This document shows, piece after piece, positions 10,984-21,743 of a DNA stretch of 64,000 nucleotides; the first letter of the stretch is position 1, and every line of letters begins with the position of its first letter. Source of the stretch: Lasiosphaeria ovina (Eukaryota > Ascomycota > Sordariomycetes > Sordariales > Lasiosphaeriaceae); contig JAULSN010000001.1 in NCBI GenBank assembly GCA_033439765.1, positions 7,626,001-7,690,000 of the forward strand. The letters are read 5' to 3'. Made by a program: the position numbers and the translations under genes. The notes under the pieces are model-generated. The model was not told the DNA's origin and searched no databases. It was given only the letters and a program-made list of their open reading frames with translations.

Positions 10984-13652
10984 GAGAGTACTGCACCTTT
11001 CGTTGGGGGAGGCAATGTTGGAGACACATTCGAAACTCGCAATCCACAGAGAGGCGTGGCCTCCAGGAACCGTCCCCGGCCAGCCTGTCACCGACCTTGC
11101 GCACCGCCTCGGGGACCTTTCCATCGGGAAAACAACCGCTTGACTCACGTAGCTATCTCAACTCACCTTCACATGGCCGGCTACATGGTCCAAGTTGCAT
11201 TTCGTCTCCCGGAGCGGGGTCGGGGGTTTCGGTATTTGCAGAGTGCAGCACGTCCCGCTCTGCATTACCATTCGACATACTGAGTACATAGGTAGGAAGA
11301 CGTGGAAGCTAGACTTCGATGCTTTGCTCCTTGCTGACGCGAGGCCTGCGTTGTAAGCTCTGGTGTCCGAAGTACGTAGTCTCATAAATACTCCGTGCCT
11401 TGGCCGTCAAACGTGTGTTGTATATGTGCTTGGAGAAGACAGCGCTAGTATCCGTGCGAGATGGAGTGCAGCGCGAGCGACGCCTCGCCATGCCTCGCGG
11501 AACTTAAACCAAGACCAAAGACTCTCCAACCTCTCTGCAAGGGAAGTGGCCATGGATGGCAATCAGGTGCCTTCCTGGCTTGCTACCCCGTAGCTGTTGG
11601 TGGAAACCAGGACCTTGACCACATCGTTTCCATCTCAAGGTGGGGGAAGGGAGATCAGGTTCCTGTTCCTCCATTACTCCCAGCTAGCCGGCAGCTGCCA
11701 TCCCAAATACTCCGTTCCGTGCCTCCCAGTTCATCCCTCAAGGTTCCTTTCGCCCCTCCTCTCTGACGATGGATGGCACCCAAAGGCCTGCGAGCTGTGC
11801 GACAATTGAGGGGTTGCAAGCCACCTCCGCACGTCCAGTTGATTAGGTAGGTATGCTTAAAGGACTTTTCTCGGTATACGGATGCCGTCTCCAGAACATC
11901 ACATCCCTCCAGACAGGCCGGGCTATATTCGATTCGAACATCGGGCTCGGTACAATACATACGAGGCCTCGGCGCTTGTGACTCTTGAGCACACCTGTTG
12001 CCCAGAGCAAGCAAGCCACTCCGCCCTTGCCTTCTAAGGACGTGTGTGCATGTCCACCACGGTAGGCTCAAACAATTACGGAGTACTGTACATACGTTGG
12101 CTGGGGACTTACGCAAGTGAGCAGCAGGCAGGTAGGCCAGTTTTGAAAGGCAACATCCCGACTTACACGCGCTTCTCTGGGCACTCTGTGCACCACCCCG
12201 CCCTCTACCTAATAAGCCGAGCGAGCCAGCACGCCCGCACCGCACCGCACGCTCCCCACCCGAACGCGCCGACTCTCTGTGACTTGCCCGATGCGCGTGA
12301 AAATGCGGGGTCACATGCTCGCTCGCACGCTCGCACGCTCTCGGCTTTGTCGAGAAGCGGAAAGTCACGTACCTAGGCAAAGCAAGTACGTATCCCAACC
12401 CCACGTGCGACGAACCATACCACAGTCTGCTCATATCCCGGTGTTCCCAAACCACGAGCGATATCGGCATCCCGTTTTACAATGGAAATCCCGAGCAATC
12501 TCAAGAGGAACGCGACCGACCTCGCGTTGGCCCGGAACTCCCGTTTCGGAAACAACCGTGACGTCAGGTCGGCTTTACAGCCCAGCCAGCAGAACTGAAT
12601 TACGGTTTGCTTGGTTTTTGCCCCGCGATCAACAGCGGGGCCAGGGGCCTCTAACCGTTAATAGCATCGCCTCTGGCCTAGTCAACCCTGGAGGGTTATA
12701 TATGGGCTTGGCGAAACTCGGGCTCTTGTCGCTCTGTCGACGTGCGATGTCAGGGTGAGGACTAAGGGAATCGTGGGGGAAGAATATAACATGAAAGTTT
12801 TGAGCAGTTACGATTGCGGAATGAATCTGCCTAGACTCTAGATATTTATTGTTAAATTCAGGAAATCCAAAATCATGTTCGCTGTATCGCCAGGGTTGCG
12901 AACGGGTGGGTATGAGGGTGGAAAAACAAAAGACAGGAAAAAAAAAAAGTACCTCCCTCCGAACTGGCAACCTGAAAAAAACAAAAAGCGAAGGGGGTTC
13001 AAAGGGACACACTTCTTCTCCGCCGCGCAAGAACGTGACCGTTTGACCAACCGGCCGGGTTCCCTGTTAAGGGATGAGTGTTTCAGCTACTTCGCTGAAA
13101 GAAATGCCCAGAAACATTTGCCCATGTGGTCTTTGAATCGTTCATCCCATCGCTATCGGGACTGACTCTACTTGCTTGTTCAGAAGACAGGTACACAGGC
13201 AAAGCCCCTCCCATTTACCATTTACTTTAAACAGCAAGGGTGTCGGCGCAGTGAGGCAAAGAGAAATCGGATTAGCTCACCTTTGTCGTGCCAGGTAATA
13301 TACTCTACCTCCTCCGCCCTGGCGGTAGGCAGCATGGCAGGGAAACGCTTCTCTATACAGGCTACGGTAAGAGTACTCCAAGCCCGAGAATATGGTCCAA
13401 CTAATATGTATATACCGCTCAGAAACGCTGGGTGCCTGGTAAACTCCCCCATAATGCAACTCCCCCTCCTTCCCCCTCCCCCACCCCGGAAATGGAAAAT
13501 GCAGATATACAGCTTCTCCCCTTGTAGATGAGAAAGAAAACCCCCCGAACGTCACGTCGCGATATAACCATGTCTTCACCTCCCCAAATAGAAAGCCTGA
13601 CTAGGGCGGCGGCTCAGGACTCACGCACTAAACCCTGCCAAAAACTCGACTC

Positions 13653-14810
13653 TCAGTATCCGGTGCTGGGAAACGTGCCCAGACGGCCGCCGTCAACCAC
13701 AATGACGTTGCCGTTGCAATAGGCGCCGGCGCGTGACGCGAGGTAGAGGATCTGACCGGCCATGTCGACCTCGTCGCCCATGCGTCCGAGCGGCACCATG
13801 CTCTTGTCCAGCGGGATGGTCTGGTTGCCGCCGCTCGACATAGACCCGCCTGCTGCTTGCACGATGGGGGCTGCCATCTCGCTTGGGAAGACTGTTACAA
13901 GTGTTTTGATGCTGGTCAGTAGAACAGGGAAGAAAAACCGTGGCTGGTAAAAGGGGGGGGGTGGAATTCTTACGTCCTGGGCAGAGGCAGTTCGCACTAG
14001 AGACAAAAAGGTATGTGTTAGTATATATATGCCGCAAAGTACATGCAGAGGCCGAGCAGGGACAAAAACATACCGGATATTCCACGTCGGGAGGACGCAG
14101 CTCAGCTGCTTCGCAATGTGCGTCGCAGCGGCCTTGCTCGGGCCGTAGGCGTAGCCGCCGGGGGCTTTCTTGTTGAAGGCCCCGATGCTGCTGGTGACGA
14201 CGACCTGGCTGGACTGGACGACGTTGCCCTGCTTGTTGCCGCTGTCGAGCAGCTTGAGCAGCGCCATGGCCGTGTACCAGACGCTGGTGGCGTTGACCTT
14301 GAACGTGTTGGTGAAGTCGTCAAAGTCGAAGCCGAGCTGCTCGTCGCGCCACTCGTCGAGCGTCGTGTCCGGGCCCGGCGCCTTAACCTGCGGCCCGCCG
14401 ATGCCCGCGTTGCACACCACGAAGTTAAGGTAGCCCATATCTGTCTCTACCACCGACACGATGCTCTGCAGGCTGACCTTGGACGTCACGTCGCAGTACA
14501 GCGGCATCACCACCGTGGGTCGCCCGATCGACGCCGCCGCCTCCTGAAGGACATCGACGCGCCGCCCGACAATGTACACGCGTGCCGCTCCCGCGTCGGC
14601 TAGTGCCTTGGCCATCATGAGCCCGATTCCTTATCGACATGTTAGCAAGTTGGTTCATGTGCATGCAGTCTTTTGAGGTTGGAAGAATATGACCGATGAA
14701 TAAGAATAAGAAAAAGAAAACAGAAACATACCCGTGCCTCCCCCGGTCACGAGGGCGACGAGGCCCTTGACCGAGAAGAGGCCCTCGACGTCGATATGTG
14801 GCGCCTGCAT
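13653..14810 (-). CDS. Short-chain dehydrogenase/reductase (SDR)
   Basis: Four exons on the minus strand: 14810-14732, 14629-14074, 13996-13974 (only 23 nt) and 13891-13653; predicted 298 residues, classical SDR length. The coenzyme-binding glycine motif TGGGTGIG is created across the first splice junction. CNAGIGG is the NAG motif. The catalytic Ser-Tyr-Lys are in VVTSSIGA and YGPSK. The short third exon rejoins the frame as IRANCLCPGLFPSEMAAP, the normal SDR segment after the active site, which supports the splice model. The C terminus VIVVDGGRLGTF matches the usual GxxxxVDGG end. NAD(P)-dependent oxidoreductase; substrate unknown. Flanked by long non-coding DNA and not obviously in an operon-like cluster. 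Confidence 0.92.
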
Positions 14811-15879
14811 GGTTTAAAAGGTAGGGTGGATGTTCTGGGACCGTTCAACCTTGTCTCTCTCTGTCGCCCAGAGAAGCTTATTTCAAGTCTGAAAACAGAG
14901 GTGCGTAGGTATGGTATGGTATGGTATTACACCTCGGCCTGAACTTTTGTAATCAGCAACAATTATAGCACGGATAAACCGCCCCCTAAGGAGGGGCAAG
15001 AAGGCGGGGTGTACGGTGTAAGGTACGGTAAAAAAGGTATGCAAGGTATAACCTAAAGTGAGAGAGAATGAAGCTTGGATAAACAACCCGACTTACCTTA
15101 CGGTAGATAGATCAGATGGGTAGGGTAGATAGGTAGACAAGCAAGCCAAGTGCGGTTTTAGGGATCTTGAGGATACCTTAGGTTATTGTTGCTTTGTCGG
15201 ATGCGAAGGGTTCAAATTGTCATGTATGGGTTTTATTTCCCAAAATATAAGCAATAGACGGTGGTTCTTGTCTCCCAGTGCTTGTTGCTGTTGTTGTTTA
15301 TCGCATGTTGGTTAGGACTCTGGGGCCGAGTGCGGAACCCCTCGCTCCCCCTATGAATGAATGACTGCCGTGATTATTCCATCAAATCCTCCCCCACCTT
15401 CGTTTTCCCCCGCCCCCCACTCATACGGTAATATCACCCTGGTGATGTCACCCAACACAACAACTTGACTCCTTTACGGACTCAGCAACTTTTATCGAAG
15501 ATATTGAAAGCTGACGTGATTCGAATAACCTGATGTTGAAGAATTACGGACAGGTTTTATGTCATGGAAAAGGGGTTAAATCAAATGTTGCCTCTGACCA
15601 AGTTGCCACATCAGCAACAACAGATCGAGGAGACAGGCCAAACTAAGTCAAGCAGATAGCATATGTACAAGTGAGTGACTTTTCTGCATATTTCTTTTTA
15701 CTATCGCGATCTAAAATGCTGCAATATCTTACGCCGAAAATCGACTTTAGTGCGACCGAGTCAATCGCCTGCGAGACCTCTGATGAGGCAACAACATACG
15801 CTCTTCCACTTTACAGCCGCAGTTATATGCCCTGGGCCTAGGGTCGCTGCTAGGAAGGCACAACTCCAACCCCCAACAC
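14811..15879. other. Intergenic: SDR upstream / SUP35 downstream
   Basis: About 1.07 kb, non-coding as far as can be seen. It has a GGTATGGTATGGTAT run near 14908-14925 and GTAGATAG-type repeats near 15105-15135. It includes the SDR promoter and the SUP35 3' UTR. Confidence 0.55.
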
Positions 15880-18160
15880 TTAGGCGCTTTCGTCGGTAAT
15901 GAGCTTGGTAATTTTGCCAATAGCAATGGTTTGCCCCTAGAGAATAATGTTAGCACTGTGTCCGAAGCGCGCAGACGGATTCGACATACCTGGTCTCGGA
16001 GGGTGAAGCGGCCCATCTGGGGATAGTCTTCAAACCGCTCGACACATACCGACCCTGCGCCACCAATGATCTCCATGCGAGCAATGATGCTGTCTCCCTT
16101 CTTCGCGTGGGACGGCGGGAGCTTGCTCTTCCGGTTGGTGCCCTTCTGTAGCTTGTGGAGCAAGGCCCCGAACGTCACCTCCTCAATGGCAGCATGAACG
16201 TGCAGCACACAGTTGAAGCCAGCCGTCAGAATGTTCTTGAGGTCCAAGATGCGGATCTGTGCCTCGAACTGGGACACGTTGTGTACCAGCCGCTTGGGCG
16301 AGCACAGGACAAAGCCGGGCATGATCTCCTCCTCTTCGATACCCCGGAGACGAACACGCACCTGGTCACCGCACTGAGCCAGTCCCACCTCGTCTTCCGT
16401 CTCGCCGTAGACGGCCGAAACTTCGATTGTCTGCTTGTTGGGCATCATAATCAGGCTCATGCCCTTCTTGATCACACCCGCCTCAACCTTGCCCTCAATC
16501 ATGGTACCCATGTCACGGTACTTGCCGGCAACAGGCATCATGAATGGCGCGTTGATCTTGCGTTCCAGTGCCTTCATGCCGTCGAGGTATTCGAGAAGCG
16601 AGGGGCCATCGTACCACGGGCACGCGTCCTTTGGCACGCGGTCCTTGATGCCCATTGTCTGTTGAGCGGCAATCGGCATGAAGAACACGTCCGTCTTGAG
16701 GTTATAACCCGTGCCCTTGAGAAATTGCGAGAGCTTGGTGGTGCACTCGAGATAGCGCTCATGCGACCAGTTGACGGTGGGATCGTCCATCTTGTTGATA
16801 ACAACAACCAGCTTGTTCACGCCCTGTGTCTTGGCGAGCATGGCGTGCTCTCGAGTCTGGCCGCCTTTCTCGAAGCCAGTTTCGTACTCACCCTTGCGTG
16901 CGCTGATAACCAAGATACCGACATCCGCCTGAGACGCTCCGCCGATCATGTTTGGCACGTACGTCTTGTGGCCGGGCGCATCGAGGATGCTGTAGCGACG
17001 CTTCTCCGTCTCGAAGAAACCGCGTCCAACCTCAACAGTCTTTCCCTTGGACCGCTCCTCGTTGGTCAAATCGAGCGCCCAGGAGAGATACCAGGTCTCA
17101 CGGCCCATGTCCTTGGCCTCCCTCTTGTACTTGTCCATCGTCCTCTGGTCCACCATGCCGGTGGCGTAGAGGATGGAGCCTCCAAGGGTGCTCTTGCCAG
17201 CATCGACGTGGCCAATGAAGATGATGTTTACGTGCTCCTTGCCGTAAATCTCCTTCAGAGTCTCTTGATCAACGTCGGCGGTCTGCTCCTTTTCAACAGC
17301 GTCGACTTCGCGGACCACTCCTTTGGGTGCCGCCGCACGAATAGGGCTAGACCTGCCAGACGATGGCGTCGGCGAGGAGGCTCCACTCGCGCTGGCCTTG
17401 GCGTCTGTCTTCTCAATCGCCTTGGTCGCAGTGACCTTTGCAGCCGATTCCGCGGTGCCCTCTTTGATGGCGTCGTCCTTCTTGTCCTCCTCCGTCTTTG
17501 GCTCCTCCTTGGGGGGTGCGGTCGCACCAATCGACAGGATCTTAGCCTTCGGCTTGGCGGTGTCACCCCCAATGCTCAAAACCTTTGGGCTACCATCACT
17601 TGAGGCAGCGGGTTTTGGCGAGGTCACAGAGGGAGAAGCGTCAACCGGCCGCTTTACTATCGTTGGGACGGGCTTGGGAGCCTGCTGCTGCGCTTGCGAG
17701 GGCTGCTGAAACCCTTGTTTTGGTTGCTGGTAGCCTTGGTATTGACCTGCAGTTCATGTTGAGCCCCTATCCTTGACACACAAACAGAACCATCCATGGA
17801 AAGCCGCCTACCGTATGTTTGGTTGTAGCCACCTTGCTGTTGTCCGTAGCCGGCAGCATAAGGCTGCCCATACCCGCCGTACGTCTGCTGGGCACCCGAG
17901 TACTGGGGATAGTAGCCCTGTCCGGCCCCGCCCCCGTAGTATGGTTGCTGCTGCTGGTATTGGGGCACGAAGCCACCGCCGGCAAATGCCTGGCCGGGCT
18001 GGAAGTTCTGCGCTGAAGGGTGGAAAGAGGCCACAGCAGGTCGGAAGTTGCCCTGGGGGGCTTGCTGATTGCCAACGTTCAACTGCTGCTGCGTTTGGCG
18101 CGCCAGGTTCTCGTCCTGGGCAGCCGGGTCATCTTCCCACGAGTCCTTGAGGTCAGACAT
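15880..18160 (-). CDS. SUP35: Translation release factor eRF3 (Sup35)
   Basis: Exons 18160-17812, 17746-15990 and 15936-15880; introns of 65 and 53 bp; 720 residues. The N domain (roughly residues 1-135) is rich in Gln, Gly, Tyr and Asn with repeats such as GGYGQPY and YQGYQQP, like the prion domain of yeast Sup35. The charged middle region (about 140-270) contains two SIG-type repeats (KVLSIGG, KILSIGA). The C-terminal EF1A-like GTPase starts near residue 285: G1 GHVDAGKS (about 295), G3 DAPGH, G4 NKMD, followed by two beta-barrel domains. The last exon supplies GQTIAIGKITKLI. eRF3 is the GTPase partner of eRF1 at stop codons and, by family knowledge, links termination to PABP and deadenylation. 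Divergent from the YRB30-like gene with about 750 bp between start codons. Confidence 0.97.
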
Positions 18161-18906
18161 TTTGTCGATGTGCGCCCTAAATTCTCGAGCGACTGCGGGT
18201 CGGGAGGGCGTCTATATTCGCACGGCTGATGGCTGTCGAGGTATTGGGACCTGCGCCAACACCACTGCTAAAGGTTTTCACTTTTCACTTTTCGCTTTTC
18301 GCTTCGTTGTCGTTAAAGCCAGGTGGGCCGAAGTACTACAAAGCGGGCGTTATAGTTAGGTACAATACTTGCAACTCCGAGGCGGCCCACGGGTATTATA
18401 GGTTTCTTACTTGTTGGACTGCTTGCAACTCGACAGCACCTGTTTCCGCGTTTCGAGTGTCGGGAACTGGGGAAGATTTGCCTGGCGAGGGCTGCCCCAC
18501 CATAGGCAGGGCAGTGGCGGGGAAGTTGGAAAGGACGAAAGGTCTTGGCCCAGTACAGTGGGATGGGTGAGTCACACGGCGTAGTTCGCCGCGGACGAGA
18601 CACTGCCACAGGCACAATCAGCACAGTGCGCAGAGCATTGCGGGCTGACAATCGCCAACTCAAATCCATTTACGTACGGCAGTGTCCGTACGGTACTGTA
18701 CACCAAAGTTTGCACGCCCCAGGCAGTGGCAGCATCCCTGAACACGCGCCTGGCTTGGTAGGTAGGTTGGGCAAAAACAAACAGCGCCCGCCCTATTGTT
18801 CAGTCTGGCCTGGATTTCAACCACGCAAATATCTGCTTAGTTTTGCACTGTTGTGTCTGCTGTCGCTTACATAGATACCCTCGAGAATGGACATCAGTGA
18901 GAGACC
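18161..18906. promoter_or_regulatory. Shared upstream region of SUP35 and YRB30-like gene
   Basis: This 746-bp stretch separates two head-to-head start codons, so it must contain both promoters and 5' UTRs. I see no credible coding sequence in it. It contains a GGTAGGTAGG run near 18757-18768 and several GTACGG/GTACTG-like short repeats near 18680-18705. Transcription start sites are not identifiable by eye. Confidence 0.6.
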
Positions 18907-21069
18907 ATGGACGCACTTTTGGCCAGCCTTGGTGCCCACGTGTACAGCTATGCTATAAAATCGGGCATTGCACTGACATCGAGCTACGCCCTCCAACAGT
19001 GCTCGCGCCTTCTGAAGAATGTCAACGACAAGTCGCTCCACAAAGAGCTCAAGTCACTGCAGAAACTACTGGACAGCAAGATCAGGGTTGGTTTGCCCGC
19101 AAAGCCCACAGCACTCCCGTCATTCTTGACACTTAAAAGCCTGCGCTGTTGGGTTTCATTAGAAATGGATCCATGCTGATCTTCAGTTGCCACAGATCCT
19201 CTCTCCCGCAATCGACTTGATCGAGTTCAAGTGAGTTCTCCTAAGTACCCCCACCCCTTAAGGGCACACTTCCCGCCTGCCTTGCCCGCATCTTATCGTG
19301 GGTAACTCACTTTGGGGCCCAAGGTAAGGCGGGTATATAGGTCAGTGTTATTGTGCACAGCTCACACAATATGATTCAGGTCTGGGCGTGGAAACGTCTT
19401 TCTTGAGTCGGCTGTCCCTCTCGCCAAGTCTCTTCATCGGGAAATCGTCCGCCTCGGGAAGCGTCTCAACGATGCCGCCAGCGTCGAGGAAGGCTTTCGC
19501 CGATCTGGGCGCAAGGCCAGCATGCCAGAGGCCCAGTATGCCGAGCTCATGTCGATAGTCCGAGACATTAGAAAGCTGCTTGAGCGAATCGACAGAGATA
19601 TCCCTTTGATCCAGCTTGCGATCACTGCTTCGGGCGAGAAGATGTCCACGTCTTTGACCCCTGGTATCTCTCCATCACGGATGATGCAGGCGAGCGCCTT
19701 TCTCTTTTCCGGGGATGCGCAGTTTTCGAGCGACCCGACTCGGCCCGTGCAGATTGGTCCATCCTTCACCCTGTCCCTGTACATGCTTTTTCTCGGCCAT
19801 TCTCAGGACGCGCCTCGAAAAGAGAACGAGCAGGGCGGTTCTTCACTGACGAACCCAAGCCACTCTGATGGCCTCGTCCGCCAAAACCAACCCTACGGGC
19901 TTGGAGAAGGCGCGAGAAAGCCCACCTGGCAGGAAGTGATGCACAAAGCCCGGGTGCGACTTTGCCGTACTCCTCTAGACTGGGCGTTCGACACGGTGCA
20001 AGGATATTGCGCCAAAGACTCACCTAGCCCAAAAATCAATGGGAGTACTCGAGCGGTATCATCTATGGAAATCCCAGGACATGCTGGTGAATACTCGTAC
20101 CATTTGGAGATTATTGAGGACTTGGATGATGGCCGTGTCCATGACGAGGGGTACGGCCCAGAGCCATTTGACGGTATGCCAAAGGCTGGCATACGTGATT
20201 CTCTCCCAATCTGCCAAATCTCCAAGATATTCTACACCGACACTGGAAGGATTCTCAACATTGGGAATTCCGATGACGGAGACAACAATCCAGTCTTGCT
20301 TATAAAGAGAGATGTCAAGGCTTGCACACCAGTGAGAGCACGGCAAGAATGGTTTGAGGGCTTGAGTGAGCCAGAAGACGGGGATTCCGGAACGGAAGAC
20401 GAGTCGTCTCAGTCTGATGACCAAGCGGAAATCGACCAGCAGCTGCGAGAGGAGAGTGAGCTTTCTACACGATCCGCGGACGAACAGCAAATGCCACAGA
20501 CACAGCGCTTGCCTCCCCATCTGGATCCGGAGTGGCTGGCTCTCGAGGTCTTCGTTGAAGACGACGATAGCTCCTCTGACAATACGGTGGATGAGAATGA
20601 AGAAGATGACGAGGGTGTTGAAAGCGAGAGCGGGGACCCAACTCCAGACAAGTCCTTGTCGCCAGCGGAACGACCTGCAGGGCCGCGATCGAGGTCATCC
20701 ATTGACTCCAATCTTCTTGCCCGGATCAGGAACGTCTCTTTACGGCCTACAACACCCCCTCAGGAGATTTCTCGACTCGAGTCCAACAATCTTGCGGCAT
20801 TGCAAACTGAAGTCTCGGAGTCTTACGTATCCAAGTCCCCGTTCGGCGGCATCATCACGTCATTGTCTCTACTGGAGATGATGATCCGGCTCACGAGTCT
20901 CCAGGAATTTCAACAGGCATCTCATCTGTCGATTCCGGATCACATCCTCACCTTCTTCCTAGAGGAAACGTCGACGACGGGGTTGAGGGGTGAGGCGCGT
21001 TTGGAGTTGCGGAAGGAGGCTAGGCGGCGGGTGGGATTTGATCCTTATACAGACACCCCTAAGAAATAG
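18907..21069 (+). CDS. YRB30: RanGTP-binding protein, Yrb30-like (PF05508 type)
   Basis: Exons 18907-19086, 19196-19230 and 19380-21069; 634 residues. The 35-nt second exon encodes ILSPAIDLIEFK and joins the flanks in frame. The N-terminal half has the conserved order of the fungal Ran-binding family: YAIKSGIALTSSYALQQCSRLL, GRGNVFLESAVPLAKSLHREI, RDIRKLLERIDRDIPLIQLAITASGE and VQIGPSFTLSLYMLF. The C-terminal half is acidic and Ser-rich (DDDSSSDNTVDENEEDDEG) and ends in a helical TSLQEFQQASHLSIPDHILTFFLEE segment. In yeast Yrb30 binds RanGTP and affects its GTPase cycle in the cytoplasm; the same is inferred here. The first intron has an uncommon GTTGGT donor. The initiator ATG is the one that starts the conserved helix MDALLASLGAHVYSYAIKSG. 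Confidence 0.85.
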
Positions 21070-21743
21070 ACACGTCTGATATGCAGTAGAGTGACGAATT
21101 ATACCAAAAGAAAACAGAACGACGAGAACGTGGCTTTATGTCTCCCCCTTTCTTTATCCAAGGGTTAGGGTTAAAGTAGATCTCGGTTGTTTGGTGGGGA
21201 AACTCATCGGGAAGTAAAGAGGGGCACTGCCGCCTAAACTCCTAGTCTTCGGTTGCCTTGGAAGCCATAAATTCGACGTTCGTCATCCATGTAAACACGC
21301 GAGAACAGTGATCCCTGCGACTTTTCCACTCTACGCGAATTTCTACCTCTGCGACAGCGAGACGTTCCTATCAATTATCAAATAGGTAGTTTTTGCACTA
21401 AACGTGACCGATGAGGTAATTCTCCCCCATCTGTGCAGACCTAAATCGCACTACGTACAGCAAACCTGTTAGGGCGTCGTGCACGAATGAATTGCATGCT
21501 AACAAGGAAACCAAACGACCCAGAAAACCGGGCGCCAATTTTGCATTTCAGCCCAAAAACGACCTCGCTTCAGCCGAATCACCCGAGTTTGACGCATCTT
21601 CACAAGGGAACCGGTGCACAAAGAAGACCAAGGCGGAGCTGAGACAGAGCTTCTACAATCTTCTCAATTCCACTACAGTCAGGTATCCTGCCTCGCCCGC
21701 CCCATCGCACCACCAGCCGCGAGCCGGTCCGGAGTCTAGCACG
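21070..21743 (+). other. Intergenic/5' leader of the SNF2 gene
   Basis: The 3' UTR of the YRB30-like gene and the leader of the SNF2 gene. A possible 5'-UTR intron could use a GTAGTT donor near 21384 and the TGTGCAG acceptor at 21438. From 21420 the SNF2 frame is open but lacks ATG. Confidence 0.45.
21487..21642 (+). other. Possible upstream ORF before the SNF2 gene
   Basis: A 51-codon ORF starts at the first ATG in this interval that opens a run of any length (MNCMLTRKP...) and stops 101 bp before the first in-frame ATG of the SNF2 gene. It is out of frame with that gene. It may be a translated uORF, or merely chance; nothing in its sequence looks like a protein domain. Confidence 0.25.

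Larger units (their letters stand above)
9616..13652. other. Gene desert of about 4 kb
   Basis: No frame here shows a recognisable domain, and the longest ones (up to about 270 codons) have the composition of chance frames. It holds a homopurine tract (10511-10550), an AC dinucleotide array (10947-10980), CCATCC/CCTACC repeats near 10830-10870 and many TACCTA-type tetranucleotides. It may contain long 5' UTRs, an unrecognised lncRNA or nothing transcribed. Confidence 0.5.

Noticed and set aside
10741..11283. 180-codon plus-strand frame containing a Thr-His repeat
   Set aside because: The repeat is simply the AC microsatellite translated; no other protein character.
11655..12470. 271-codon minus-strand frame in the desert
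   Set aside because: Composition is Arg/Ser/Cys-rich and irregular, with no domain, membrane segment or flanking splice logic; likely chance.
16155..17603. 482-codon plus-strand frame opposite SUP35
   Set aside because: Antisense shadow of a strongly coding exon with GC-biased third positions; its protein shows no domain.
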